A stretch of DNA of 57,267 nt from positions 1 to 57,267 of the forward strand of contig CACWHI010000020.1 of NCBI GenBank assembly GCA_902760595.1. Reading direction: 5' to 3'. Shown here in pieces: positions 1 to 8,739 of this stretch. The stretch is from an uncultured Eubacteriales bacterium (GTDB taxonomy: Bacteria > Bacillota > Clostridia > Christensenellales > Aristaeellaceae). A program made the position numbers and the translations under genes. The first letter of the stretch is position 1. Each line of letters opens with the position of its first letter. The notes under the pieces are model-generated. The model did not search any database. It was not told the DNA's origin and saw only the letters and a list, made by a program, of their open reading frames with translations.

Positions 1-44
1 GGAGCCCGTCAGGGCGACAGGAAACACCGTTGGGGGGTTCCGTA

Positions 45-99
45 GGGGGGTCGCAAGACCCCCTTGCGGTGACTGTTCAGTCTACGACTGAACAGTCAC
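45..99. repeat. Two adjacent perfect hairpins at left edge
   Basis: Two perfect inverted repeats lie 5 nt apart. The first is GGGGGTC (46-52), a GCAA tetraloop, and GACCCCC (57-63). The second is a 12-bp stem GTGACTGTTCAG (69-80) with a 7-nt loop and CTGAACAGTCAC (88-99). Neither is followed by a T-run on either strand, so they do not look like ordinary terminators. The pair may be a REP-like intergenic element or the 3' end of a transcript that begins left of the window. Nothing else is recognisable in bases 1-182. Confidence 0.6.
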
Positions 100-182
100 G
101 ATCATTTTAGGCTGAAAAGTCATATTCTGTACACCTCATAGTTCTGTAAATCAGAACCTCGCTTCCCATTCTATCCCCCGCC

Positions 183-220
183 CATAATAAAGTCAAGGCC
201 GGCTCACGCGCCAGCCTTGA
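183..220 (-). terminator. Probable terminator of the metal operon
   Basis: Read on the minus strand, TCAAGGC pairs with GCCTTGA (193-199 with 214-220). An inner GGC/GCC pair closes a short loop, and CTTTATTATG follows. It sits just past the stop of the last gene of the leftward metal operon. The T-tract is interrupted, so it is a moderate-strength candidate. Confidence 0.55.
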
Positions 221-229
221 TTTTACAGT

Positions 230-1165
230 TTATGAGATTTTATCCGCGATCTTTTTCAGGGGCCGGTCGTCCAGGCGCTGCCGGTCGGTCTCGATGGCCT
301 GCTTCAGGGCCTTCATCTCGTCCGTAGCGGTTTTGTCATCGTACAGCAGGGAGATCAGGCGCTCCTGGTTGGCGATGATGGCGCTCTTGACCCTGGTGGC
401 AGGCTCGACCGCGCTGACCAGCTGGGCTTTCTGCGCGTTCAGCCGCTGCTCTGCCTCCCGGCGCAGGCGCTCCGTCTCGGCTTTGACCTTCTCGACCCGG
501 GCTTTGATGCGCTCAGTGCGGTAAATCACCTCAGGATAGGCGTCCGCAAAGCGGCGGTAGAAGACGTTGCGGTCGCTCAGCAGTGCGCGGATCTCGCGGT
601 TCACGGCCTCGGTGCTGTCGGCCTCGCTGTGCTCCACACCGATCCGGATCAGCTTCATCACAAAGTGGGTCATCACGAAGTCCGCCGCGAACACGACGAG
701 CAGGCCGGCGCAGAGGATCTCTTTGGCCTTCAGTGACAGCCCGCCCAGTACGGGCATGAGCAGCGGGTTGACCACGTGGATGATGGCCACGCCGCCCAGA
801 CCGAAGAGGATCAGGTTGCCGATCCAGATGCGTCCGTGCAGGTTCATGGGCTTCCGGCTGTAGTCCCACCAGCGGGCGTGGAAGCGTTTCTCCATATACC
901 AGCTGGTCAGGTACTCCAGCGCCCCGCACAGCAGGAAGGAGATGACGAAAGTCGTGCTCACGGCGGTCTCCAGCGGCGCGATCCAGCGGATCGTCAGTGT
1001 GATCAGGATCGCCCCGAACCCGTAAATCGGGCAGATGGGCCCGGTCAGGAAGCCGCGGTTGATGAAACGGTGATACTGGATGAACTTCCCGACGACCTCG
1101 ATGCACCAGCCGAGGAAGGAATAGAAGAAAAACAGGAGGACGAGATCCAGCATGCATGCATTCAT
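230..1165 (-). CDS. CmpB-type membrane protein (putative ABC transporter permease family)
   Basis: The 311-residue protein has four to five hydrophobic segments in its first ~190 residues and a long charged, probably coiled-coil tail. The N-terminal half carries the motif pattern of the CmpB family (PF06541): FLGW..E, then NRGFLTGPICPIYGFG. The family is widespread in Clostridia, is usually labelled 'putative ABC transporter permease', and has no settled function. I chose the ATG at 1165 because GGAG lies 8 nt upstream. An alternative ATG at 1171 overlaps the repressor stop codon as TGATG. Longer readings run through the repressor gene in another frame and are not real. It is the last gene of the metal operon, so a role in metal homeostasis or envelope stress is possible but only inferred from position. 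Confidence 0.75.
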   Translation of the reverse strand: MNACMLDLVLLFFFYSFLGWCIEVVGKFIQYHRFINRGFLTGPICPIYGFGAILITLTIRWIAPLETAVSTTFVISFLLCGALEYLTSWYMEKRFHARWWDYSRKPMNLHGRIWIGNLILFGLGGVAIIHVVNPLLMPVLGGLSLKAKEILCAGLLVVFAADFVMTHFVMKLIRIGVEHSEADSTEAVNREIRALLSDRNVFYRRFADAYPEVIYRTERIKARVEKVKAETERLRREAEQRLNAQKAQLVSAVEPATRVKSAIIANQERLISLLYDDKTATDEMKALKQAIETDRQRLDDRPLKKIADKIS

Positions 1166-1170
1166 GAGCA

Positions 1171-1539
1171 TCACTCCATGATATGATCCCAGCCCTGCTG
1201 GATGATGGTGCTCACGTGGTCGTCGGCCAGGGAGTAGAAGACGCTTTTGCCCTGCCGCCGGGCACGGATGAGGCCGTTGGACTTGAGCAGCCGCAGCTGG
1301 TGGGAGATGGCGCTTTGCGTCATGTTCAGGGTCTCCGCCATGTCGCACACGCACATCTCGGACTCGAAGAGCACGAACAGGATGCGGATGCGGGTGGTGT
1401 CACCGAAGATCTTGAACAGCTCCGCCAGGTCCTGCATGCTGTTTTCCTCCGGCAGCTTCGCGCGGACCTCGCTCACCAGATCTTTATTCACGGCGGGGAC
1501 TTCGCAGCATTCCACGCCGGGGTCATACAGTTCAGTCAT
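1171..1539 (-). CDS. ArsR/SmtB-family zinc-type metal-sensing repressor
   Basis: A 122-residue winged-helix repressor. The DNA-recognition helix region reads NMTQSAISHQLRLLKSNGL. Two classical metal sites are visible. An alpha-3N type site has CC near residue 11 and a CVCD motif near residue 63, as in CadC. The C-terminal alpha-5 site has exactly D-x-H-x10-H-x2-E, the SmtB zinc ligand pattern. In this family metal binding releases the repressor from DNA. The start codon is 1 nt beyond the stop of the upstream ATPase gene, so the two are co-translated. The likely target is the palindrome at 3711-3724 in front of the operon. Possession of both sites suggests Cd/Pb/Zn response; the true inducer cannot be read from sequence. 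Confidence 0.9.
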   Translation of the reverse strand: MTELYDPGVECCEVPAVNKDLVSEVRAKLPEENSMQDLAELFKIFGDTTRIRILFVLFESEMCVCDMAETLNMTQSAISHQLRLLKSNGLIRARRQGKSVFYSLADDHVSTIIQQGWDHIME

Positions 1540-1540
1540 G

Positions 1541-3421
1541 TCAGGCTCCTTTCCGCGGCTCCCTGTACAGCAGGATCCGCACGGCGTTCAGCACAGCCAG
1601 CACCATCACGCCCACGTCGGCGAAGATGGCCAGCCACATATTGGCGATCCCCAGCGCGCCGAGGACCAGGCACAGCAGCTTGACGCCGATGGAGAAAACG
1701 ATGTTCTGCTTCACCACACGCATGCACAGCCGGGAGATGCGGATCGCGGCGGCCAGCTTGCGCGGGTCGTCGTCCATCAGCACCACGTCGGCTGCCTCGA
1801 TGGCCGCGTCACTGCCCAGGCCGCCCATGGCGATGCCCACGTCCGCGCGGGACAGCACCGGCGCGTCGTTGATGCCGTCGCCCACAAAGGCCAGCTTGCC
1901 CTTCGCTTCACCCAGCAGGCGCTCCACCTGGGCGACCTTGTCGTCCGGCATCAGGCCGCTGTGCAGCTCGTCCACCCCCAGGATGTCCGCGATCTCTTTC
2001 GCGCTCGCCTCCCGGTCACCGGTCAGCATCACTGTCTTGCTGACGCCCAGCCCGCGCAGGCGGCGCACCGCCTCCGCCGCGCCTGGCTTCAGCTGGTCCG
2101 CGATCAGGATATGCCCCTGGTACTCCCCGTTCACGGCAATGTGCACCACGGTGCCCGCATGGGAGCAGGGGATAAATTCCACACCTTCCTGGCGCATCAG
2201 CTTATCTGAGCCGGCCAGCACCGCGCGGCCATCCGCCAGCACGGCGCGGACGCCCAGGCCGGACAGCTCGCGCACCTCGGCGATCTCGGCTTCGTCCGGC
2301 GGGTTCTGGCACGCGGCACGGATACTGACCGCGATGGGGTGGGTGGAGTGGCTTTCCGCCAGCGCCGCCAGCCTCAGCAGCGCAGCGTCCTCCAGCGGGG
2401 AGTGATGTACGCCCGTGACCTCGAACACGCCCCGGGTCATGGTGCCGGTCTTATCGAACACGACGGTATCCGCGCCGGCCAGCGCCTCCAAGTAGTTGGA
2501 GCCCTTGATCAGCACGCCGTGGCGCGAGGCCACGCCCAGGCCGGCAAAGAAGCTGAGCGGGATGGAGATCACCAGCGCGCAGGGACAGCTGATGACCAGG
2601 AAGGTCAGCGCGCGATAGACCCACTGCTCCCAGCCCGCGGGCTGACCCAGCAGCAGGGAGATGAGCGGCGGCAGGACTGCCAGCGCCAGCGCGCTCAGGC
2701 ACACGGCAGGGGTATAGACCCGCGCGAACCGGGTAATGAAGGCTTCAGAACGGGATTTGCGGCTGGACGCGTTTTCCACCAGCTCCAGGATACGGCTGGC
2801 GGTGGACTCGCCGAATTCATGCGTGGTCCGGATGGTCAGCAGGCCGTCCATGCTGATGCAGCCGCTCTGCACCGTATCCCCCGGGCGCACAGTGCGCGGC
2901 ACGCTTTCGCCGGTCAGGGCGGCGGTATCCAGACGCGCCTCGCCCTCGGCCACCGTTCCGTCGATCGGGATCTTTTCCCCAGGCTGCACCACGATCAGGC
3001 TGCCGATCTCCACCTCGTCGGGATCGACGGTTTCCAGCGTCCCGTCCTCGTGGCGGACGCGGGCGCTGTCGGGCCGGATGTCCATCAGCTCGGCGATGGA
3101 GCGGCGGCTCTTGCCCACGGCATAGCTCTGGAACAGCTCGCCGATCTGGTAAAAGAGCATGACCGCCGCGCCCTCCAGGTACTCCCCCAGCGCGAAGGCA
3201 CCGATGGTGGCCACCGCCATCAGGAAGCACTCGTCGAAGGGCTGACGGTTGATCACGCCCTTGACAGCCTTGCGCAGGATATCGTAGCCCACGATCAGGT
3301 ACGGGATCAGGTAAAGCCCCAGCGCCAGCCAGCGGTTTTGCGGCCGCAGGATCACAAGGACGGCGATGATCGCCACCGCCGCCAGGATGCGCCACAGCAT
3401 GGTCTTCTGCTTGCGTGTCAT
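1541..3421 (-). CDS. P1B-type Zn/Cd/Pb-translocating ATPase
   Basis: This 626-residue P-type ATPase exports heavy metals across the cytoplasmic membrane. Visible motifs are TGES (actuator), SCPCALV (metal-site CPC in TM6), DKTGTMT (phosphorylated Asp), TGDRE and GDGINDAPVL (hinge). Near the C terminus a lysine in SIGVKLL and the aspartate in FADVGVMVL match the TM7 Lys and TM8 Asp of ZntA, which marks subgroup P1B-2 (Zn, Cd, Pb) rather than copper. It lacks the usual N-terminal HMA domain, which is encoded by the separate gene just upstream. A GGAGG site 7 nt before the ATG supports the start. The gene sits between the HMA protein and the repressor in one operon. Confidence 0.93.
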   Translation of the reverse strand: MTRKQKTMLWRILAAVAIIAVLVILRPQNRWLALGLYLIPYLIVGYDILRKAVKGVINRQPFDECFLMAVATIGAFALGEYLEGAAVMLFYQIGELFQSYAVGKSRRSIAELMDIRPDSARVRHEDGTLETVDPDEVEIGSLIVVQPGEKIPIDGTVAEGEARLDTAALTGESVPRTVRPGDTVQSGCISMDGLLTIRTTHEFGESTASRILELVENASSRKSRSEAFITRFARVYTPAVCLSALALAVLPPLISLLLGQPAGWEQWVYRALTFLVISCPCALVISIPLSFFAGLGVASRHGVLIKGSNYLEALAGADTVVFDKTGTMTRGVFEVTGVHHSPLEDAALLRLAALAESHSTHPIAVSIRAACQNPPDEAEIAEVRELSGLGVRAVLADGRAVLAGSDKLMRQEGVEFIPCSHAGTVVHIAVNGEYQGHILIADQLKPGAAEAVRRLRGLGVSKTVMLTGDREASAKEIADILGVDELHSGLMPDDKVAQVERLLGEAKGKLAFVGDGINDAPVLSRADVGIAMGGLGSDAAIEAADVVLMDDDPRKLAAAIRISRLCMRVVKQNIVFSIGVKLLCLVLGALGIANMWLAIFADVGVMVLAVLNAVRILLYREPRKGA

Positions 3422-3463
3422 ACACAGCCTCCGAGAATCAGATGAAATGGAAGAGCCTTCAGA

Positions 3464-3682
3464 TCAGAGATAGATCTCGCAGTCGTCTTCCACACGCTTG
3501 CAGTTGGCGCGCACCCGCTGCATGACCTCCTTGGGGTCCGCCCCGTCCTCGAAGGTGACGTTCATCTTGAGCAGCATGAAATTGACCACGGCTTCCTTCA
3601 CGCCCTCGGTGGCGCTGGCCGCTTCCTCCATCTTCCGGGCGCAGTTCGCGCAATCCACTTCGATCCTGTAGGACTTCTTCAT
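3464..3682 (-). CDS. Stand-alone HMA metal-binding protein
   Basis: This 72-residue protein folds as one heavy-metal-associated (ferredoxin-like) domain. The metal loop reads VDCANCARKM. An acidic residue before CxxC is the Zn-type signature seen in the N-terminal domain of ZntA, unlike the GMxCxxC of copper proteins. The start at 3682 is preceded by AAGGAGA; an in-frame ATG 9 codons upstream has no ribosome site. It is the first gene of the operon, 42 nt ahead of the ATPase. Because the ATPase lacks its own HMA domain, this protein probably supplies or senses metal for it in trans. Confidence 0.85.
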   Translation of the reverse strand: MKKSYRIEVDCANCARKMEEAASATEGVKEAVVNFMLLKMNVTFEDGADPKEVMQRVRANCKRVEDDCEIYL

Positions 3683-3707
3683 GGCGGTTCTCCTTTCAAT
3701 CACAAAC

Positions 3708-3758
3708 AATTGAACAAATGTTCATATGAATAATAGCATTAGAAGTTGAGATTGTCAA
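3708..3758 (-). promoter_or_regulatory. Metal operon promoter with ArsR/SmtB-type operator
   Basis: On the minus strand a consensus promoter is present: TTGACA (3753-3758), 17-bp spacer, TATTAT (3730-3735). Directly downstream of the -10 box lies the inverted repeat TGAACA-AA-TGTTCA (3711-3724), extended by imperfect flanks to 3708-3727. This matches the 12-2-12 operators of SmtB/CzrA/CadC-like repressors. Bound repressor would cover the transcription start and block the operon until metal is bound. Confidence 0.88.
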
Positions 3759-4194
3759 TAGCGAGGTTGAAGTTTAGATAATCAATTGCAAATAAACGGA
3801 ATATAATGGTGATGGGGATATGCCTAACCACTGGAGACAAATACCCGTTACGACGAATCGCGGTGTATGGGTATGACATTATAGCCCTGCATTATTCTTG
3901 CTTCCACAATGCAGGATTCTCTGGTATTAGGTTTCTTTATTGATAGTTTCCCGTTTTAACGCGGGCACTGGTATGCAAACACGTAATAATGAGAAACTAT
4001 TCTTTCATAAGGCTTTCATGCTTAAGTACTCGGCGAAGGCTAGAATGATTGATGCGGTTTACTGAATAATCACTCTCTTTTGGAAACCAGTTCTTGCATT
4101 TCCAAAACCAGGTAGTTTCTTGACCCATGTTCCTTTTTTTGCTTACGCATATTGACACAGCTTTTATAGTTGAGAATCCCATGGTCAATAATCT
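3759..4194. other. AT-rich gap with nested inverted repeats, no convincing gene
   Basis: This stretch is AT-richer than the flanking GC-rich genes. Visible inverted repeats are CCTGCATT/AATGCAGG (3886-3893 with 3908-3915) and ATAGTTTC/GAAACTAT (3943-3950 with 3993-4000), the latter enclosing CCCG/CGGG. A 63-codon minus-strand reading frame at 3997-4188 starts with TTG without a ribosome site and is not convincing. No clear terminator for the surface-protein gene ending at 4195 was found. Confidence 0.5.
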
Positions 4195-7100
4195 TTATTT
4201 CCAATTGGTAAACCTGTATAAAGTGAAGCTGCCATTTCGCCTCAGATACTCATTGGCTGTATAATTCCATTCTGCGTCTCCCGTGCGGCCGATCATGCAG
4301 CGATGCTTTTTGCTCCACGAAAAATTGCAATGAAGCATGTCCATTTCATTGCCTCGCGGCGTTGTCACAATCAGGGCATGACCGCCGTCTTGAATATAGT
4401 CGCCGCTTTGAAGCGTGCCTTTTCTATTGATAAAATCCTGATAGCTGGCGTAATAGGTTGATGTCCAGCCGCTATTATTGGCCGTTGGAACAGAGCCGAA
4501 CATATCATATGCGACTTGCCTGGCAAAGCCGATACATTGCGCAGAGGCGCTTTGTGTTGTTGCTATGCAAATATGATCGCCAAGGTTGACATTGCAGCCA
4601 TTCTCTACCCAAGAGCCTGACTTTATGTTGTTATTGTCAAGATGCACATTTGACGAGCATTCTTTGGTTGATACACCATGAGGATCGTTGACCATGCCGA
4701 TTGCGTGGCTTCGATACATTGAAGATGGATACAAATCGTTTATCCAACCGGGTTTTGACAGACAGGCTGCAGCATAAGCTGATGCTGAAGCGAATTTTTG
4801 TTTATTGGGCCGCTTGCCGTCAATATCTTTGAAGGTAAGTGTCGCCGTTTTATTCGCTCCGAGGCGATAGCTACCGTCCGGCGACTCCTTCAAGGTCAGC
4901 CGCACGGTTCTGGTCTTATTGTCGCTGTTGTAATAGCTGCCGATATAAAGGACGGTTGATGAGCCTTTTATATACAGTTTACGCTCTGTGCTGTTCGGTT
5001 TGTTTGTTGTATTGGAATATCCAGAGGCAGTTTCATAGATCACGCCCGAGTTGCCCAATTGCTTTAATGTCTGTGAGGCTGAAGTAAACTTCGTATTTAG
5101 AATATCCAAATCGGGTTCAGAGAGTGTTAAGCCTACGGTTAAGGGCCCTTCATAGCCTTCTGTTACTATTTTGACAATTTCGCTGTCGCGGTTTTCCCAA
5201 AATTCATACGAAGTAGACTCAAACTGAATCATAGGGCCGACATTGCCAATGACTGCGCGTTGTGCTTCACAGAAGCGTTTTGAAGCGCCGTTTACAGCTC
5301 CAATGCGCACCATATAATAATCATCATCAGCGATATCAATTGTAGTGCCAGGTTTGAGCGCGGAAAGCGTCAATTGATCTTTGACAAGGTATGGCGTGCT
5401 GCCGCTGCTCCAATTACTTAGACTATAAACCTCAAGGATATAATGATGCGCGTTTTCAACCTCATTCCACACACAGGCTATTTGATGATCAGACACACTC
5501 ATGTGTAAAACAGGCGCGTTGGTCACAGGTTTTCCGATAGTAAATGCAACGCGATCACTATCCAGGTGGTTCCCCTTTCCGTTGGCGGTCACTACTGCTT
5601 CATATTCACCCGCCTGTATCGGCGTAAAAACCTGCGTCAGCTTATTTGCATTGGTTGTCGCTGAGAAAAGAGGGGTTGACTGCCACTGGCCATCATCCTT
5701 CAGATACAGCTTTATGCTGTAATCGACAGCATTCTCGACGGCCGTCCATGATACTGCCACAATGCCGGTAGAAGGAGTGATTGTAACAACTGGCTTGTCA
5801 ACAACCATGCTTGTAGTGTCAATCACAAAGGTGGAAAAGTTTCCAAATGTATATCCGGCACTGTTGGCTGCTGCTACACGAACGGAGTATGTGCCGTCTG
5901 GCAACGAATATGTAATACTGCGTGATGTTAACTCAGCCGCACGTTTCACAAGGGTTTCACTTGAGGGGGCCAATACACCCAATGCCCCATGAGCGACATC
6001 GGCTTCATATACTTCGACGATCCATGTTTTTGCTCTGCTTACTTCAGGCCAGGTAATGGTTACACTATTTCCGTTCACAGTGGTGGTTGCAGCAGGACCG
6101 ATTTCAGGGATGATTTCGGAGGAGGTTACATTGACTGAGATGACGCTACGAAGTCCACTTGGAGTTGATACTGTAATGTTAGCGGTACCGGCAGTTTTTG
6201 CGGTAACGGTACCGTTCGCTGATACAGAGGCGATCTCAGGTGCGCTTGAAACGAATGAAAGAGGCGGTTTATTTTCCGAGTTGTCCGAGGATATATAAGC
6301 TGTTATTGTTTTTGTTTCGCCAGCAGATAGATTCAACGAAGAAAAGTTGGTCGTAAGACTTGCAGATTTAGCGGAAAGAATCCATTGCTGGTCTCCATAG
6401 GTGGAAGTATAGGTATACAGGAACAGCTTATGCTGATATGGGTAATTGCTGTTAAAGCTGCTTTTGTCGCATACAAGCACCAATCCGTCGAGCGTGAAGA
6501 AATTATAATACCCTTTACTGTTTTTTACTGCACGGAATACTGTGCCGGAACTGCTCATCTTTCCGCCGCTATTTGCAGAAATATTAAGATATAATCCACC
6601 AAATTCCATACAGCGCAGACGGTACTGATCGGCTGTTCCCGCCACGGCCTCGAGTGTCCACATCTGTTCGGCAGAATTATCCGCCTTAGATGCGCCACAC
6701 AAAGATGCATAACTGCCGCTCATGGTAGAAGGCCAGGCGTTCAGATAAGCTCCTACTTCCACATTTATGATATTGAAGTTTTTTCCTGATAGGTCTTCGG
6801 CTATAGTTACAGTTGCAGTGCTGACTTCAGACCATACAAGGCTTCCGTCGGGCCGTGTCGTGTAGCTACGGAGAGAATAAGTGTAAGCAACATTGGCGGA
6901 CAGATCATGATCTTCAATAGGGCTCGGATATCCATCATATTGTCTGACGAAGTTTTCACCCAGTTTATTTGTCCTGACAAGCTCATACCCATCTGTAAAT
7001 GGGCCTTGAGGCCATGTGAGCCTTACACCATTGTTCTCAATCGCAGTCGCTATTAGCTGCATGCTTGGCAGAGAAGGCATGGTAAAGGTAATGCTGGTTA

Positions 7101-8259
7101 ATTCTCCGGCGATGCTGTCGACATTTAGCGCTTGTATAGAGATATAGTATGTCGTGCCAGGTGCGACTGTCAGTTCAAGACGAGTGCTTTCAATGCCTTC
7201 ACTGTAGGTGTCGGCTTGCTCCAATTGGTCCGACATACCGATGAAGATTAGGTATTGTGCGGCATGTTCGGCTTCATCCCACGTCAAAACAAGTCTGTTT
7301 AAGGCGGTAGATTCAGCGCGTAGTTCTGTTGTTCCTGGCGTTGGTGTTAAGACGTGCACAAATGCAACGCCTGTTGCTTCCATACCTTCTATATTCACAT
7401 ACACCATCGCATCACCGGGGGCGATGGCAGTGGCTGATCCATTCTCGCTAATAGCCAGGACTTCCGGGTTATCCGTAGACCAGACTTCGTTTTGAAATTT
7501 CAGAAAAGCGGGAATAAAGCCCATGATCGAGAAGTCTATATGAGCACCGATTTCAAGTACGGTTGAATAAGGCTCGACATAAATAGCTGACGTATTGCAT
7601 ACAACGCTGGCATTGGGGCAGCTATCAAGTGCTTTTCTATCCATTGTGGGGAAGGTATTATCCGAAATCAGCACCTCAATCCTTTTGATATGGCGGCAGC
7701 GATAGAACGCTTCAGGCCCAATTTCTGATACATGGGCACCGTTGATTAAATCAGGTATAGTCACATATTCTGGGATTGAGGCGGGATCTACGGGGCACAA
7801 CAAGATTACACAATCATTTTTTATTCTCCACCAAAACCCGTTGGACTGAATCACCTCATCAAGAGGAGCAAAAGTTCGTCCAATGCTTTGAGCGACCGTT
7901 TCAGCAATGCTATCTTTGGTGCCAAATACTACTCGAACGCCTTCCAGTGTGGCAGGTGTGAGCTTCGTATTCTTTCCCCGTACAGCAATCCAACCAAGAT
8001 CGGAACCAAAGAAAGAAAATGCTTCGATTTCTTCAGTACCGGCAGGGAAATCCACTGCGTATAGGTTTGTGTTGGACAGGCCAGATCTTTCGAGACGACG
8101 AAACGAATTGCCCAGCGTCAGGACTCCTGATAAAGAAGTGTCATCCATGAATGCTTCTTCACTGATTACGCTTAGATTTTTAGGCAAAGACATTGCTGAT
8201 GCGCTAATTGACAAAGACGCTGCAACGACGAGCAAAACCAATAGATAGCGAATCTTCAT
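4195..8259 (-). CDS. Large secreted LRR/Ig-like/ricin-like protein with CHAP-like cysteine hydrolase domain
   Basis: A 1354-residue secreted protein. After a signal peptide ending near ASA (about residue 22) come BspA-type leucine-rich repeats (about 25-95 and 165-215) and a Big_2-like domain (about 230-305). Two Fn3-like domains (about 310-485) and a ricin-type trefoil with two QW motifs (about 495-630) follow. Then come a Big_2 domain (635-712), three Fn3-like domains (720-1005) and a Calx-beta-like region (1010-1150). The C terminus resembles CHAP/NlpC cysteine hydrolases: Cys1242 in SAQCIGFARQ and His1294 in DGGHALIV are the likely catalytic pair, with an Asn in HCNF as a possible third residue. 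It probably binds surface glycans or host material and cuts peptidoglycan or peptides. No LPXTG anchor is visible. The start at 8259 follows GGAAGGAAAA. Codons are AT-richer than in the neighbours, suggesting transfer or relaxed composition. Confidence 0.8.
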   Translation of the reverse strand: MKIRYLLVLLVVAASLSISASAMSLPKNLSVISEEAFMDDTSLSGVLTLGNSFRRLERSGLSNTNLYAVDFPAGTEEIEAFSFFGSDLGWIAVRGKNTKLTPATLEGVRVVFGTKDSIAETVAQSIGRTFAPLDEVIQSNGFWWRIKNDCVILLCPVDPASIPEYVTIPDLINGAHVSEIGPEAFYRCRHIKRIEVLISDNTFPTMDRKALDSCPNASVVCNTSAIYVEPYSTVLEIGAHIDFSIMGFIPAFLKFQNEVWSTDNPEVLAISENGSATAIAPGDAMVYVNIEGMEATGVAFVHVLTPTPGTTELRAESTALNRLVLTWDEAEHAAQYLIFIGMSDQLEQADTYSEGIESTRLELTVAPGTTYYISIQALNVDSIAGELTSITFTMPSLPSMQLIATAIENNGVRLTWPQGPFTDGYELVRTNKLGENFVRQYDGYPSPIEDHDLSANVAYTYSLRSYTTRPDGSLVWSEVSTATVTIAEDLSGKNFNIINVEVGAYLNAWPSTMSGSYASLCGASKADNSAEQMWTLEAVAGTADQYRLRCMEFGGLYLNISANSGGKMSSSGTVFRAVKNSKGYYNFFTLDGLVLVCDKSSFNSNYPYQHKLFLYTYTSTYGDQQWILSAKSASLTTNFSSLNLSAGETKTITAYISSDNSENKPPLSFVSSAPEIASVSANGTVTAKTAGTANITVSTPSGLRSVISVNVTSSEIIPEIGPAATTTVNGNSVTITWPEVSRAKTWIVEVYEADVAHGALGVLAPSSETLVKRAAELTSRSITYSLPDGTYSVRVAAANSAGYTFGNFSTFVIDTTSMVVDKPVVTITPSTGIVAVSWTAVENAVDYSIKLYLKDDGQWQSTPLFSATTNANKLTQVFTPIQAGEYEAVVTANGKGNHLDSDRVAFTIGKPVTNAPVLHMSVSDHQIACVWNEVENAHHYILEVYSLSNWSSGSTPYLVKDQLTLSALKPGTTIDIADDDYYMVRIGAVNGASKRFCEAQRAVIGNVGPMIQFESTSYEFWENRDSEIVKIVTEGYEGPLTVGLTLSEPDLDILNTKFTSASQTLKQLGNSGVIYETASGYSNTTNKPNSTERKLYIKGSSTVLYIGSYYNSDNKTRTVRLTLKESPDGSYRLGANKTATLTFKDIDGKRPNKQKFASASAYAAACLSKPGWINDLYPSSMYRSHAIGMVNDPHGVSTKECSSNVHLDNNNIKSGSWVENGCNVNLGDHICIATTQSASAQCIGFARQVAYDMFGSVPTANNSGWTSTYYASYQDFINRKGTLQSGDYIQDGGHALIVTTPRGNEMDMLHCNFSWSKKHRCMIGRTGDAEWNYTANEYLRRNGSFTLYRFTNWK

Positions 8260-8283
8260 TGTACTTTTCCTTCCCATAGATGA

Positions 8284-8289
8284 ATTATA
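8284..8289 (-). promoter_or_regulatory. Likely -10 box of the large secreted protein gene
   Basis: On the minus strand TATAAT lies 24 nt before the chosen ATG. A TTCAAA 16 bp further upstream is a weak -35 match. The short distance to the ribosome site makes this a plausible promoter, but the -35 is poor. Confidence 0.5.
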
Positions 8290-8385
8290 GTCGGTATAAT
8301 ATCAGTTTGAACCTGGAGAAACTTTACACAAAGGATCGTCCGACTTCGGCCGCCTGCTGGAGGTATGGCAGCGTCTCGCATTTCT

Positions 8386-8739
8386 CTACAAGCTTGCGAT
8401 GTCGTTCTGCGATTCCGGATCACATAGCCCTTCTCTTGGCAGAAATTTCCCTTCCGCAAAACACGTAAATGTGTCTGTCACGCTAAACATATGGGGGATG
8501 ATTGCAATGATTATCATGTCTCTTGTACCCAACAGCTCGCTCGCCAGCTGCCGGTGCTGAAAAGTATTGAGGTCAATCGAGCGGTATTGAAGCCAAAGGG
8601 TAAAGGTGTTAACCGCAACATTTCTGAGCTGCATCGGGAGGAGTTCCGGCAGCAGTGCTTTGAACGAAACGATGGTGCCGTAATCCAATTCAAACTGTCC
8701 TACAGCAACATCATTGTTGTAGAGCGTGAATCTCTGTAT
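8386..8739 (-). pseudogene. Truncated gene fragment with ATA in place of the start codon
   Basis: A 117-codon frame begins ATA-CAG-AGA (8739 downward) and reads QRFTLYNNDVAVGQFELDY, then later DLNTFQHRQL and MFSVTDTFTCF. It looks protein-like and resembles, from memory, N termini of clostridial proteins of ~300+ residues with no firm function. A perfect AGGAGG (8748-8753) sits exactly 8 nt before the ATA. This suggests an original ATG mutated to ATA, or a sequencing error. The frame stops at 8386, far short of a full-length protein, just before the promoter of the next gene. I read it as the decayed front end of a gene whose remainder was lost. The family assignment is uncertain. Confidence 0.5.

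Noticed and set aside
3997-4188. 63-codon minus-strand frame
   Set aside because: TTG start, no ribosome site, no recognisable family. It could be a remnant, but nothing supports a gene.
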